From assembly GCA_964036155.1 (NCBI GenBank), contig OZ038422.1:47453201-47517200 (forward strand): a stretch of 64,000 nucleotides of DNA, given 5' to 3'. The translations under genes were made by a program, and so were the position numbers. The stretch's first letter is position 1, and each line of letters opens with the position of its first letter. Below the pieces are notes generated by a model. It ran no database searches. It was not told the DNA's origin and saw only the letters and a program-made list of their open reading frames with translations. This DNA is from Diploscapter coronatus (taxonomy: Eukaryota; Nematoda; Chromadorea; Rhabditida; Rhabditidae). This document shows positions 11,421 through 24,800 of the stretch, piece after piece.

Positions 11421-13662
11421 TTAGTAAGAAGAAGTGCAGTTTCCTGAGGGCACGCAGCACACTTGCTGGGTCATCGATAAAGTGACCTGAATTTTTGTTG
11501 ATAAATTCAGAATTGTTTGGCGAATTACAAAAAAAAAATCAAATTTTATCGTCATATCATTTTTTAATTTTCCATTCGGATCTTCTGGGGTATATATCAT
11601 AATAGAAAACTTCGAAATAATTCTTCAAAAGCCAATTATGTTTTAAAAAATATCCATTTTAAGCTTAGAAATGTAAAATAATGTTTGAAGAGGTTCGGGT
11701 TCAGAGTAACTTCAAAAATGGAAAATCAATAATTAATATCTACCGTTTCCTTATGATTAAAGTAGACCATCGACACCGCGACGTTGAACTGCATGTTCAC
11801 ATAGAGGGCGGTCAGATGGATGAACTCTGATTGGCAATACTGGCTGAAAGTTAGGATATTAGACCGCACGCCCATTTAAACAAATCACATATAAAAAATA
11901 TTCATTAAGTTAATTTGAAAATGTTTCAGAAATTAGTGGCATCCTTTAAAAAACTATAGCCTGTTGAGTAAACAGATTATGATTTACATCTTGAATTAAG
12001 CCAAACATTTTCAAAATAAATATATAAAAATCGTACGCGACATTCCCGCTCAGATGAACCGAATTGTTGAAGTACAGCCTGCTTCCCTCGTTGTCGCTCA
12101 GTGGGGACACGGTGATGATCGAGCTGTTTCCTCCCTGTCCAATGGTTTCCGTCGACCAGGGCTGGAACTTGGAGATGATCTGCAATTTTATCAAGTCATA
12201 CAAGGTATTTTGTATATATGATAAATAAGGGTTTTTTATCGTTCAATGGAATTTTTAGAAAGAACATTTGAAGATGATTCAAAAATATCAAAACGTTCAT
12301 TTAAATGAAAGAAAAGGGATTACTGTAGCCGTGGTATTGACAACCTGCACGACGTAGTAATTGGCGTTCGCAATGTTCACGTAGTTCTGAAAATTGAATC
12401 AAATTTCTAGGCTTCGAACAATTTCATAAATATCATTACATCTTTCGTTTTGACACCTACTGATATGCACGGGATGTAAAACTGGATATCTTTTAACTTA
12501 TTTGTCTATTATAGAAGATTGCATAATTTACTATCGAATAGGTTTTGGTTGGGAAAGAGCGAATTCAGCTGGATCACTTTGGGCTCTGTGAATAGTAAAG
12601 AGGGAGTGAAAATAATAAGAAAACAGTCTATGTATATGGGCGCTAAAAATGAACCAAGTCGAGAAATATTAGACAAATTGCTCATAATAAATCATCTTGT
12701 AAACTTGGTCTTGAAGTTTAGAAATCGTGTGAAAATTAGAAAGTGAAATGAATTATTTCACGACAAACTTCCCGTGCACTTTAGTAACACCCTTCGTTTT
12801 TTTCCCAATTAATAAGTATGAAAAAATAAATATAAAATTATGAGAAGAAAAACAGGAATATTCTAACCATGAAATGGAAGTTGAGCTCGGGTGGATCCTT
12901 AACTTTCAGCGTGACATTGACGTTGTCGATGGACTTGTGGTTGGGGATCAGGTCGACCGCGCGGGGCACCAACATGAAAATCGCTGCGGTCGCTAGGAGG
13001 ACGCACACCTGAAATTTTTATTCCATACAGAACGACGTGATTATTCTGTTGGAAAATAGCTTCCATTCAAAGTGACCTTTCTTAAAATTTATTTTGAAGG
13101 ATAAATTTTGCCAAAAATCAAAGCCAGCGACTTACCCCAATACCGACGAGCACGTAGAGCCAAGTCCTTTTGGGTTTGAGCCGGTCGTCGTTGATCGGAA
13201 TCAGAGCGACCAGAGTCTCTTCCATCTCCTTCGGGATTTTCCCCGTGCCTTTACACGAGGGACACGGCACGCTGCCCGACATTAGCTCGGTGTAGCTGAA
13301 GTTTGTACAAATTAAAGGCGCTGCACTTCGCAGGGTTTTTGAAAAGTTATGGCACGACATTTTGATAACCTTCTCTATTCAATTCTCCTTTGACGTTATT
13401 AGAAAATGAATGAATTGAATAATCTTTAAATTTGAAACAGAAAAAATAGGTTTTAGGTGAAACATTAAAAAAAAAAATAAGAATCGATCAATCACTAAAT
13501 CCTACAATACCTCGATGTCCCCTCTGTACTACCGTAATCTCTGTCGTGTGGCGCGGGCTGCTCCGTGGATTCGTCCCCAGTCTCCTCTTCCAAACGCTCC
13601 TGCCCTTTCCACTTGTTCATCCTATCCTTGGTACGGTTCCAGACTCGCTCGAAAAACGGCAT
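11421..13662 (-). CDS. TMEM106 family transmembrane protein
   Basis: Seven exons in order of translation (13662-13511, 13295-13136, 13008-12868, 12386-12324, 12179-12037, 11843-11744, 11486-11421) join in frame to give 274 residues, about the length of human TMEM106B. Recognition rests on the family core CPSCKGTGKIP (about residues 62-72), then LVALIPINDDRLKPKRTWLY, one membrane helix (about 96-120, WLYVLVGIGVCVLLATAAIF) and a lumenal domain with NY/NxS/NxT sites and a C-terminal Cys cluster (CCVPSGNC). In animals TMEM106 proteins are type II proteins of late endosomes and lysosomes with a role in lysosome positioning and acidification; placing this protein there is by homology. The start MPFFERVWNR follows a TTTAG acceptor, a likely trans-splice site. 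All introns are GT-AG. Confidence 0.9.
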
Positions 13663-14131
13663 TCCCAAAAATACCGGCCTAAATTTTTTGTTCTTTATTT
13701 TTTATCGAAAAAAAACAAGAAATCACCGAAAACGGCCGCACAATCAACTATTCTCAAAAATCGATAATCTTTTTAAAAACAACATCACTAGCTGTAAAGA
13801 GAGCGCATAATATTTGAAAATAGCAAAGGGGGCTGATTTTCGATGATTTCACAAAGTAATCGCGATAAATAGGCAAAATCGATAAAAAAAAATAGCTCTA
13901 AGAAAGAGTAGATACCAGTAAGTAACTGAATGTAAGGACGTGAAAGACGGGAATGAGATCGATATGCAAAAAAATAAAGATAAAATAGGTTTGAACTAAA
14001 ATATGATAATAAAGTGAAGGACTAAGAGAAAATAGTCAAAATTTCAAAGTGTTAGGGTGGCTAAAACTTTAAACTTATATGAAATTGCAAGATACACATC
14101 AAAATTGAGTAATTCATTCCCCAAATAAGTG
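13663..14131. other. Spacer between TMEM106 gene and PI3K adaptor gene
   Basis: AT-rich and without coding signal. On the minus strand a TTTAG acceptor at 13679-13683 precedes the TMEM106 start and is a probable spliced-leader site. The rest is presumably the 3' UTR of the PI3K adaptor gene. The two minus-strand genes lie head to tail about 470 bp apart, close enough to be an operon, but no U-rich element was identified. Confidence 0.55.
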
Positions 14132-16594
14132 TTATTTTCGCAATTCCGGCGCAAGGGCCGGCATGGTTAAGGGAGTCTTTATAGGCTTAGAATGTTCTTC
14201 CAGAGACACTTGTGAATAATATCGGACGAAATCGGCGATAGTCACGAAATACAAGCCTCCGTTCTGGAAGCCCCAGCCCTCAAATATAGGAGATTAGGGT
14301 CTTATATTTAGGATCAAAAGAATTCATTTACAGGCTTCAATATTTGAATAAATTAGACGAAATATCGCATCTATGTACTTAGTAATTTATTTTCAAATTT
14401 AATCGTATCTCTAAAATTTTAGAACCTACATTTTCCGACTGTTCTATCAAACAGTGCGCCAAGTGATTATTATCGTAGAACACTGATAAGACAAGTTTGT
14501 CATGCTAAAATTTAAATAGTTTTCTTTTTTAACTTTAAGTAAAATTTAGAATTACATGAGTAACCGAGGGCCTGATGAGGAAGAGTCCGTCCGGAGATTT
14601 GCCCCGCATCTTTTCTCGGGTGGCGTTCAAAATTTCAACCGCATACTCTTTGTTGTAGTCATTTACTAGGTAGCTGAATTTTATAAATTAATCCGAAAAA
14701 ATGCTATATTTTTAGAAAGTAAATATCAATTGTTTATAGAAAAGTATCATCTTTAAGGTTTTTTTTCGGTGAAACATTCAAAGATTAAGAAATGAATAAG
14801 TCTTCAAATAATTTGACGATACGATAAGTTTGTACTATTCGTTGCTTTAGGTTTAGAGGTGCAAAATATCACTTTAAATACATTACCTAGCAGGATCCCA
14901 CTTTCTTTCAATAGGTAAAAGTAATTGAGTAACGGAGAGAGGTTCTTTCTGGAACCGCAACTTGGCGCTTTCCAAAGTCGAATTGATTCTTTGTCGCGGA
15001 ACTCCTTGTTTGATCAAAAATGCGATGTAGGACTCTTTAGCGTCTAAGAATTTCTTATGTTGAACCTGAAAAATATTAACTTTAGGAGTTAATATTTTAG
15101 AATATACTTCTTCTTTTGAATCAGCCTCTAGAATATCATCCATTACATCGTCTAACATACCGACTTGAGAGGCACGCTCATCCATTTCTCGATTCGTTTG
15201 GTTTTGGAGTTCTTTGACTATCTGAAAGATTAAACTAAAAATGTAAGCAAACTTTAAAAAAAAAAAAAACAAACATTGATATTTTGGCAATAACTAAATG
15301 CTAATTATCCATGAAAGTTTAAGTTTCTAAGGTAATTCGTAGCATTGGAGCAGTACCTTTAAACTTTCATAGGAAATGACTCACTTGTTTTAAAAATATA
15401 AAAAATGACAAGATATTTCAAAATGACTCGCATTCTCTCTGGCTTTATCAATTCCTTCAGTGATTTCAATGTCAGGGTCAGGTTCCTCGATGATCGCTTG
15501 ATTCTTTAAAATATCACTAAAGACCTCGATCTTCTTTTGAAGGTCGGATTTCTGAAAATGCTGATTTTTTTAGAATAAATATTTTTTTCACCTTTCTAAT
15601 AACGGAAAACCGAAACAATTCAGCCCTCGACTTGTCATTATGGGCCAATTCGTATAACCTAGCAGCCCGTAGGTATTCAGTCATAATAACTAGAAGTTTC
15701 TCTAGGGCTAAATTAGTGTTCCAGTCTGAAAAATTAATCAGATTCGGACATTTTTGGCAATGAATAATGAAAGTCCAAAGCAATTCTATAACGGACCGTT
15801 CTGCTAAAAAGAAAATTCTGTTTCAATAATATAAATCAGTTTTGATATAATTTTACAATACTAAATGGTAAACAGTCTCTCAATATTTATAAAATATTCC
15901 TTACTATCCCCCTCAAAATGGTTATTATCGTTGAAATTTCCATCGGGCGAATTCGGCAAATCCCTATCGACGTCACATTGCTGTTTGGCAACTCGATATT
16001 TCGCCAGGACGATTTTCGAAATCGGATTTGTCAAGCAAACATCCAATAGTTCATTATAGCTCTGAAAATATACGTTAAAAATGAATTGAAGGCAATCGGA
16101 TACCTTTAAGGAATTATCTTTATGATAATCGATCAATTGCACGATGTTGTCGTGGTTCAAAGCGTCCTGAGAAAACCCACACTTCCCATCTCGAACGAGA
16201 ATCTTGATCAAACGCAAATGGCCGTTACATCTGAATGATATCAAAATATGTTTCAAATAATCTAATGTCATTTTGAAGATTAATATTTAACATTGTGATT
16301 AGAATCCCACTCTTGATTACATACAAATTTTATATGCGGAATGCTCAAGGTAGCACAATCTCTCAACAACGTAAATTTCAATTTTATCAATATGATATTG
16401 GAAACTGCTATTGAATCGCGAAACATAAAACTAAAAGAATAATCATACTTGACAGTAAGGGTATAATCGCCCTGAGTTGACGCGTTTCGGACCGAGAACG
16501 AGCCGTCGGGTTCGCTCGTCAACAACTCAGCGACCTCGTTTCGCTCCGCATCCATCCAGTACCAATCCGCGGCCTCTAGAGCCGAGGCAGCCAT
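14132..16594 (-). CDS. aap-1: PI3-kinase regulatory adaptor, p85/AAP-1-like
   Basis: Ten exons (16594-16449, 16230-16104, 16061-15905, 15803-15592, 15551-15432, 15221-15108, 15065-14887, 14673-14556, 14504-14430, 14278-14132) join to give 464 residues. The N-terminal SH2 domain begins almost at the start (DWYWMDAERNEVAELL, then GSFSVRNASTQGDYTLTV with the FxVR arginine). A helical inter-SH2 region follows (about 145-345), then a second SH2 (GLFLIRPSV to ALAPELRK). This nSH2-iSH2-cSH2 order, without SH3 or BH domains, is that of worm AAP-1, which binds the AGE-1 catalytic subunit and couples it to DAF-2 insulin receptor signalling. The iSH2 passage ESYIAFLIKQGVPRQRIN matches p85. The intron after exon 5 appears to use a GC donor (AAT|GCGAGT). 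A likely spliced-leader acceptor lies 10 bases before the ATG. Confidence 0.9.
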
Positions 16595-16979
16595 TACTAT
16601 TACCCTATATAAATAAATAATTCAATATGATATATTTTAAATATAATGGATGGAAAATGTAGCCATAATATCTTGAAAATAGGCTTTATCTGAGTCACTA
16701 ACATGAACTAGAATGAATCACAAGCGATCTGAACGAGATTTAGGATGTAACGTGAATCATAATGAAAATATTAGACGAAAATCGATATTTGAAATACTAT
16801 AAATGCGTATTGAATCAAATTCCTATGCGCATGATATGTGCATAATAATCACGATTAAATTCATGTTTTGTCACATGATGATTTCATTGAAATAAATAGC
16901 AAAAATGAAAACATGATATTTTTCGAAATAACTATAATTAATTGGTTAGGGAAGTGTGAGATAATTGATATGAAAAATG

Positions 16980-17095
16980 GAAACAATTCCAGAAACCGGT
17001 CGCTCTTATCGCTCACATGGAGAGAGTGCGTAAATCGATGCGCCTTGAGTACGCGAGGACCACAATTTGCAAGGGTGCGACGCGGTTTTCAGGTC
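16980..17095 (-). promoter_or_regulatory. Candidate aap-1 promoter, GC-rich patch
   Basis: It is distinctly richer in CG and GCGC words than the AT-rich DNA around it, about 400-500 bp upstream of the aap-1 start, with CT-rich and GCGCA-type words seen in worm promoters. This is inferred from composition only. Confidence 0.35.
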
Positions 17096-18146
17096 TATAT
17101 ATTCCTTAATGTATTATATCTATCAAATATATGATACTAAGTAATCGATATATTGCAATATAATCAATTATATCGACTATGCAAGCAATAAATGAAAGAT
17201 CCCCCACATTCCTTTACAGCAGGATCTACAGATCCGGTTTTGTTAGACTATAAATGACATGCTTAAGTAGGTATATTATTTTATGCATTTCCGTATATGG
17301 ATTAAGATTGAATTTTTATGGTAAGCGTTTATTTTGATCAACATTTGTTCAATATTTGATTTATCCACAAACAAGAAGGAAAACGATAAGTCTAAAACTA
17401 GTCGATTCAAATGACGAAAAAATCACGTATTTTCAGAAAATATCAAGTAGATTCTCGATAAATATTGACAAACAATTTCCATTAAAACAAGGAAAATGAG
17501 ATGTACATATGAAATCGGGAGAAAACGTGCGCAGATAGCCGTATTTTTGAATGAATGAATAAAATGATTGGTATGAAAACTTAAAGTGTCTTTGATGGAT
17601 TGGAGTTTATCGAAGATACAATAGTGCCAATACAGGTCTGGAACGCTGCTCTGTTGTTAAAGTTTAATAAGCTTATACGATAACGTTACATTTGAGCAGG
17701 TTTTCAAACCTCTATCGATGTAAACTAGAAAAGGTGAGTGAAATGACTTCAAATATTAGGCAACTGATAAGTATTGTCAAAACACGGTTTCACAAATGGC
17801 TTATTGGAACAAAATTGCGTCAAAATGAGAGCCCAGCTCTCGTTATACGACATTTCAATCGATAAAGTACTCGTTTTAAGCGTACTGATAAAAGTGTCGT
17901 AGTTGAAAATGGCGTATATTAAAGAAATCATCAATATGTTGAGGCAATATAGCACACTACGTATAAAAGGCTCTATAAAATCCGAGTTCGAAATTTTCAC
18001 AATTCCAAACTACCGTAAGTGTCAAATGTGTATCATTGATGCAAAACTGAAAGGTTAGAGTAGAAGGCGAGAGTAGAAAAGCGTCAAAGCACGAAAAAGG
18101 CAAAGAAAAAATCATTGTAGATAACATTTTGGTCAATGAAAACTAA

Positions 18147-18300
18147 GGACGCGTTCAGACCATGTTCGTCTTAGAGCGAACATCGAGAAATAATATTGTT
18201 AGTGGAAAGAGCGCCTAGATTCACTGCTCTTCGTGCTCTCTTCACAAAAAATACTATTTCTTAAAGATCGCGCTAAGTTGAACAAAGTCTGAACGCGCAC
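18147..18300. mobile_element. MITE with TAA target duplication
   Basis: 154 bp with terminal inverted repeats GGACGCGTTCAGAC and, on the opposite strand, GTGCGCGTTCAGAC (12 of 14 identical). Pairing continues imperfectly for about 45 bp. TAA flanks both sides (18144-18146 and 18301-18303). A 3-bp TWA duplication is characteristic of PIF/Harbinger transposition. It has no coding capacity. Related elements are at 48273-48317 and 52430-52622. Confidence 0.75.
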
Positions 18301-18839
18301 TAAGCTGGAATGAGAAATGAGTAGATTATGTGTGAAAATTAAAGAACGTAATGTCACAAATGAGAGCGATAATATCAGTTTCTCAAACGACTAAATGATG
18401 TTGATGCATGTAAAATCACAGAGTTGAGTTTCCATATGATACTTCAAGGTTGTTATCCTGATTTTTAAAACTTTACACATCGACAATAATCTTCATCATC
18501 TTCTCTATTTTTCAGGCAACGATAACAGATGACAAGTTTGCTGTCGAAATATAAATCAGCTTATCAAGAATTATCAGAATTCGGAGTTGATTAGAAATCA
18601 CAGTCATTATTTTTTCAATCGTAAGTTGTAGGGTTTTTGAAAATATACAAACATGAAAATGCACGAAATGTTTAAGAAAATGGGTAAAGGCGAAGATTAT
18701 TTCAAGTAGTTAAGCACCGACTCTAGTTAACTAATTATTGTTTATGAGTAGAGGGGAAATGTGCTAAGAATGTACAGGGCAAATAGCCGTATTGTGGTTC
18801 GGGATTTGATATATTCGGAGCAAGTCCGGCTCATTTAGC

Positions 18840-21800
18840 TCATTTGAAGTTCAATCGCTTTCGACCGTGCCGATTTTTGACGGAAGTGCTTTGAGGGAAC
18901 TTCTTCGATATGATCGAGGATAGGTACGAGGCGCGCTGAAATTATTTTATTTTGTTTTATCTTATAGTTAGCATATCTTATCAATACCCCCAATAGCTTT
19001 AACTTTCAATTATTTATGATTCTCTTTAAAGCCTACCAAATCCTTCAATTCTTTATGAGTCGGCGATTCTTGATCAACTTGCTTCGCAGATGAGAGTCGA
19101 CTGGGAGTACAGGTCACTGCACGATCAGGAACGATGAAAGGCTGAAATGTTCGAATAAGTTTCTTAGATGTTCGAAAATTATTATGTTTCTTTTGAAAGC
19201 AAGTCAAACTTATCTAGTTTCTCAATAATTTACCTTTGCTTATAGTATTACTCCGATAAATTTTTCAAGTAATCAAAATCGTCATTTATTTAGATATCCG
19301 CTGAAACATACCGTGAAATCCCGAACGATCGGCTGTCTCTGTGGGAATGCCTCGAAGACGTAGGGCTGAGTGTTGATGGGATAGTGATCTCGAGTTGGGA
19401 TTTTCTCGAACACTTTCTGACTTCGATCTATCTGATAGTCACATACATAAACGTCGCTTTCCTGAAATTATTGATTTTGTGAAATTTCAAGTAAGTACTT
19501 ATTCTTTATTCAATACTTAAGAATGTTGACAATTTTTAGTTGCTCAGCAGTTATTAAATTCACAAGGAATAGTAATAGATATTAAATAAATGATGCCCAC
19601 AAATAGTTTTCGAACTTATTTTACGTTCACAAGTTTAAATACCTTGAATTTCGGCACTATCGGTCGTCCTTTGCTGAATGTTTGAGAGTCCAATACAACG
19701 CATCTTCCAACGACAAAGTCCAAAGGAAGAGTGTCGTAGAGAGGTGTGGAGAAGACCTCGTTCTTATGGAACTGCCGCACATCCCTGGAATACGTCTCGT
19801 GCGGGTAGGCGTAGTAAAATCCGAATACGAAGCGGTGATTTCCCGGAGCGGAAAACAGACGCTCGATGCGGAAAATACGGAGCTCCTGAAAGTTAGGTTT
19901 CAGAGTGAATTCATGAGTTTTGATCGCTTTCTAAAAATAATACGATGCGTCGTCTTCAACTGGAAAATTGTTTATCAAAAGTCGTAAAGCAAGATTCATT
20001 GAGAATACGATATGCTCCAAAATTTTGAAGGTTCCTAATGTTACTATAATCTTCAGTAAAGTATCTGTATTTAGGTCATAAAATTCAATTCTAACCTTTC
20101 TCTCGTATAACGCAGGTGGATATGTGGCGTCTTCCTGCTTCGGAACCTCGTCTTCATCTTTACTGTCCTTCTTCTTTTTATCGTGACTTTCCAGCTTCTT
20201 CAGGATCTTCTTGTGCTCATCTCCTTGAGCTCTCAGGACATAGACCGTTTCGTTCAGACGGACTTGGATAGAGCGACGATTCACAAGGGCCTGAATTTGG
20301 CAAAATTTATAAATTGCATAAGTTCACAAGAAATATTCCATTATAATCACTTACAATTGCATTTTGTTATCGTGTGGGTTTAAAACAATAACGTTTAAGA
20401 TAGCCTCTAAATTAATTTAATCAAATTCTTACCTTGTAGTAAACACAGGAAGGTAGCGTGTACTCCGGAGGCTTTTTCAAAGGAACGTCGACCGAGGAAG
20501 GCTGCGAAATTGTTCCAGAGCAGAAGGCGCATTTGTAGTCCTGAAATGTAACATTTTAAAAGAGTACAGTATTTAAAATTACCGTATCCTGATCGACATC
20601 ATCCAAACACTCGAGGTGGAGCCAGTAATGACATGAATCGCACTGCAGCATTTCTCCGTCTTCTTCCAGCGAACCACAGATACATCGCACCTGGAAAATA
20701 GAAATTAAGTTTTCATTTTTTAGGCAAAAAGACTGAATTATAAGATTAATCTCCGGGGTTGACCTCTCTACTTCACTTCAATTAAAAAATGATATGTTAA
20801 AAACCATCAAGAATGGTTCTCACCGCATCCTCATCCGTTGTCCTTTTCATCCCCTTGCTATTCACACAAGCGTCTGCGTCCGGGTTGTAGCTACCAACCA
20901 AATCGCTCGTGAGCAGATAGCTAAGATCAGTCTCAGGTCGGACTTTCTTCGGGTTCTCTCGTTTTCTCGCAGAGTTCTGATGAACGCCCTTCTTATCGTC
21001 GAATTTGTCGTCCAAGTAGCGTTGGCGGAGAGCGCTGAAATTTTATAGGCTTTTATAATTTCTCAAGAATTTTATATTGAAAATTTCTACAATACGATGA
21101 TTGGATTTCTCTGAAATTAGTGATAATCTATATAAAATACATCTTATTTCACAATACTGGAAAAATATAGCACTTTAGTACTCACGTATAAACCCTGTCC
21201 AAGTCGTCGTCGTCAACCTCATCCAGCCACTTTTGGATATGCGTCTTGAAAGACTCGATGATGTCGAAGTTTCCTTCCAGGAATTTTCTTCGTTCCACTT
21301 CCTTCAAAATCGACTCTACTCGGGTATAGCCTCGGAGTGTGACGTAGGGTAGGGAACCGTCGATTCTTCTCATCCTGAATTTAGAAATATGCTGTTTCTT
21401 GTTTCAGAATAATTAACAGCTATTATTTAAGTAAACTGTTATGTTGTTTTCTTGTCAAATATGAATACTTTTAAGAAAAGTACCTGTATAATAATCCAAT
21501 GACAATCTGCCTTAAAGCAGCTGGAGAACACGATTTCGCGCCGAAGTTGTCGATGAATTCTTGAGGAATTCCATGCTTCATCGCTCTTTCGATAGTTTTT
21601 CTTCGATTTCTCAGCAAAAATACTCGCCCGTCCTTGATAGATTTCTCCTCGGAGAGGCTTAGTTCGGAGGAGTTGGCCAGAACCTGAAAATTGTAAAATT
21701 TCATAAGTTTCAGGGATTTTTATCAGGGGAAAACTCTAAATTTCCTTCTTATCTTCTTCGAATATAATACCATTTCAGGTTAAAAATTGATTTCATAAAA

Positions 21801-24800
21801 TTTACCGCATTCCTAGAGACCCTCAAAGTCTTCTTGCAGTTGGAAGCATCGCAGTGGCATTCCCTTTCAACGGGAAGAAGTCGATCCATGTCGATCGTGA
21901 TCTCCGCTCCAGAAGCGATCTCGAATAACGAGAAGATTCCCGCTCGAAGACGACCACCGACCGTCCTGGAATTAAAAAGTAATATTCAAGAAATCTGGTT
22001 ATCTTTAAGATCTATGCTTGATAGCAATAGGTTGGTTTTTCAAACAAAATTTATAATCGTCAAAAAGTCACTATATTATAAGAAAATTAACACGCATTTT
22101 AGGGTCTAAATCATAGCAATACGGTCAAAAAAATAGATTTGCTATAAGATCTAAAATATAAGATACGTAAATTTCCCTACCAAACTTCAATCCTCGAATT
22201 GGGTCGGCACGAGTGCCGAACGTATCTGCCGATATTTGACCTGGTCGTAGCATCGATGAACAATCTGCTGGATAAGCAGAGGATTCGCGAAGGCGTTTGG
22301 GGGTCGCTTGAATAGTCAGAAACCCGCTTGACTGCCTCATCATAGGAAATCACTTCACCAGCGAATTCGCACTGAAAAGTTTAAACAATGATCTCTGAAT
22401 CATGATAAACGTTTTCATTAAGTTTCAACTTCAGTGATCATCCTATAAAGTAAGGGAAAATATCTATTGTCCCCACATTGTATTCAACACGATTGTAAAC
22501 TATATTGAAAACCCAATTTTTAAAGGTTTAGAAAATGCTCTCACCAAGAACTCTCCAGCCCGTCTAGCTTGTCTTGTTCTGAGCACTCGCTTAGTCTTAG
22601 GTCCAGAAGCGATCAGGTACTTCGTCGCGTCGCGTTTCCAGAACTTCTTGTTGGCACACAGTGGAGCGTCACAAGAGCTCGAGCACTGCACGCACAGAGC
22701 TCGGTTTATGCACTCTGCATCCGAAGTACAAGCTCCCCGAGTACATCCGCAGCGGAGTAAGGGAGCCTCCCAATGTGGAATACGGCCGTCGGAAAAGGAG
22801 GTTTGAACTTCACCGTCTCGAGTCTCAGGAGGCTTCTTCTCGCAAGAACTTGTAGCCTCGCTGCGAAGACGACTCTCACTGGAGCCTCGCTTCCGGGAAG
22901 TGATTGGTGAAGTCTTTCTAAAAAAATTTCCTTTTAGACTTTTATAGCTTCTCAATAGAACGAGAAGATTTTATAATGTCACTACTAAGCTTCAGGGAAT
23001 TTCAGCAAAGTGCTCAGTTTTTCTCGACAAATCATTGTTCCATGGTATTTTGTTTTCGAATAAATCTCAATACAGACCTCCTCTTGATTTCAGCTTCATT
23101 CTCTGGCGTTTTCTTCAACTTCAACGTGATCGGCGTCAGTTTTCCAGTCAATTTCTGTCCAGCGTCGACGACTCTGGCGACTCGTTTCGATTTTTCCTTG
23201 TCCTTTTCTGCTTCAATTGTCAGCAGCTTCTTGCGCTGCTCCTCTCGCTTCTTGGATCGAAGTTTAACCTAAAGATGAAATTCGTTAAATCAGTGGAAGT
23301 AATTAATCTTAATCAAGAATAATGAAATGTTGCCAAATTTTTCATTTTATGACTAACTTAATGATGATCAACTTTTGATACAATATAATAAGGATAGTAA
23401 TACCTGAATCCAATCGATATTCCACATCTTGATCTTATCCTTCTGCAATTTCTTGTCATGCCTGTCTCTGCAGATATGCAACTCTCCAATGTCTGATGTG
23501 ATGCGTTCGACGTTTTTGATGAGCTGAAATTTTTATAATTAGACTTCACGTGATACCAAATCATAACGAATGATGATTGGCTCAATTTTGACGCTTTTTA
23601 AACAATGACATTATTATTGGTCTTTGCAATTTTTATGAATGTTTCAAAAGATATCAAGTTATGGAAAGGTTCGCAATAGTTAATTCCACCCTCAGTAATT
23701 GTTCATACTAACTTACCATATCCTGCAGCATCTTCTTCATAGCTTTTCGATATGCCTTGATATCGTATTCAGCATCAACGTCTTCAGCTTCAGTAGGCAC
23801 TTCATCCTCAGGTCGGTCCAACTTGGGCATGCTTAGAATATTGTCCAGAGTCGGCTCTGATTGCTTCTTTTTCCTTCCTCGCTTCTTCTCATTCTTGACT
23901 AGTTCGGGTGTAGGTTCAATCACTTGAGGCTCAGACTTAAGCTCGATCTTTGCAGCAGATTCTCGACGTTTTCTCTTTGTCACTGGTTCCTGAAAATATA
24001 TTTTAGAAATTTAGTGGCACGAGCTAAATAAGCTAAGTATTTTAGATGAAGTGTTTGAGCATAATAATAATAATAAACCTTCAATAAATCCCTAAATTAG
24101 TTCTTACCAAAACAGGCGCTTCAGTGCTTGTATTCGTCAAATTCGAATTGGACTTCCGTTTTCTTTGTTGAGTGGTCTTCTTCTTGATCAGATTTGCGAT
24201 CAGGGAGATTTTATCCGGAGCAAGTTCAATCAGCTTATCGACGATTTCATCCGAGTCCATAGCTCTTGTAATCGAAATTGTTGGGGCGGGAGTCGTCTCG
24301 CACTCGGAGCCATGGGATAGACCGTCTTCCCGGAGAGCGGGTGGGAGGCTAAACATTAAAACATCACTTTTAGAGAATTTCGATGAAGATGAGTTTGCAT
24401 ATGATTCAATGATTTAAATCACAAGACTAAACTTTTGCTGATCACTGGTAGGTGTGAGGAGCTCGCTAGAATCATAATAATCATGAAGTACCTAATGTTT
24501 TTGTACGTTCCAAATTTTGAGTCATTATTATGAAATCAAAGAATAGTGATTGACCATCCCCGCTATACTGTAATAATCACAAGTTTTACCTCGACGACGA
24601 AGGCGTTGTGTCTTCCTCATCTTCCTGGTCAGCAGGGAACAATCGAGGCATGTCATCATAATCGACTCGATCGTAGGTGTCAACCTCGCAGACCGAATCG
24701 CAAGGTTCCATCTGAATTTTGTGATTTTTTAAAAGAAAATTTACGCCTAGCTATATTTGAATCGATTTGATGTTTCAATTTAAAAGATGCTTTTAAAAGT

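Larger units (their letters stand above)
16595..18839. other. Spacer between aap-1 start and lin-59 stop
   Basis: No coding exon was recognised. A GC-richer patch at about 16980-17095, with CGATTTACGCACTCTCTCC and CGCGTCGCACCC on the minus strand, is the best candidate for the aap-1 promoter. A minus-strand TATAG acceptor just before the aap-1 ATG (16605-16606) suggests trans-splicing. A short inverted-repeat transposon is at 18147-18300. The last few hundred bases are presumably the lin-59 3' UTR, though I saw no AATAAA there. Confidence 0.55.

Noticed and set aside
17749..18000. 83-codon minus-strand frame with hydrophobic segments
   Set aside because: AT-driven codons, no splice-site context and no recognisable family; likely chance.
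22569..22855. Plus-strand frames opposite lin-59 exon 10
   Set aside because: Shadows of the AWS exon, whose minus-strand reading is clearly conserved.
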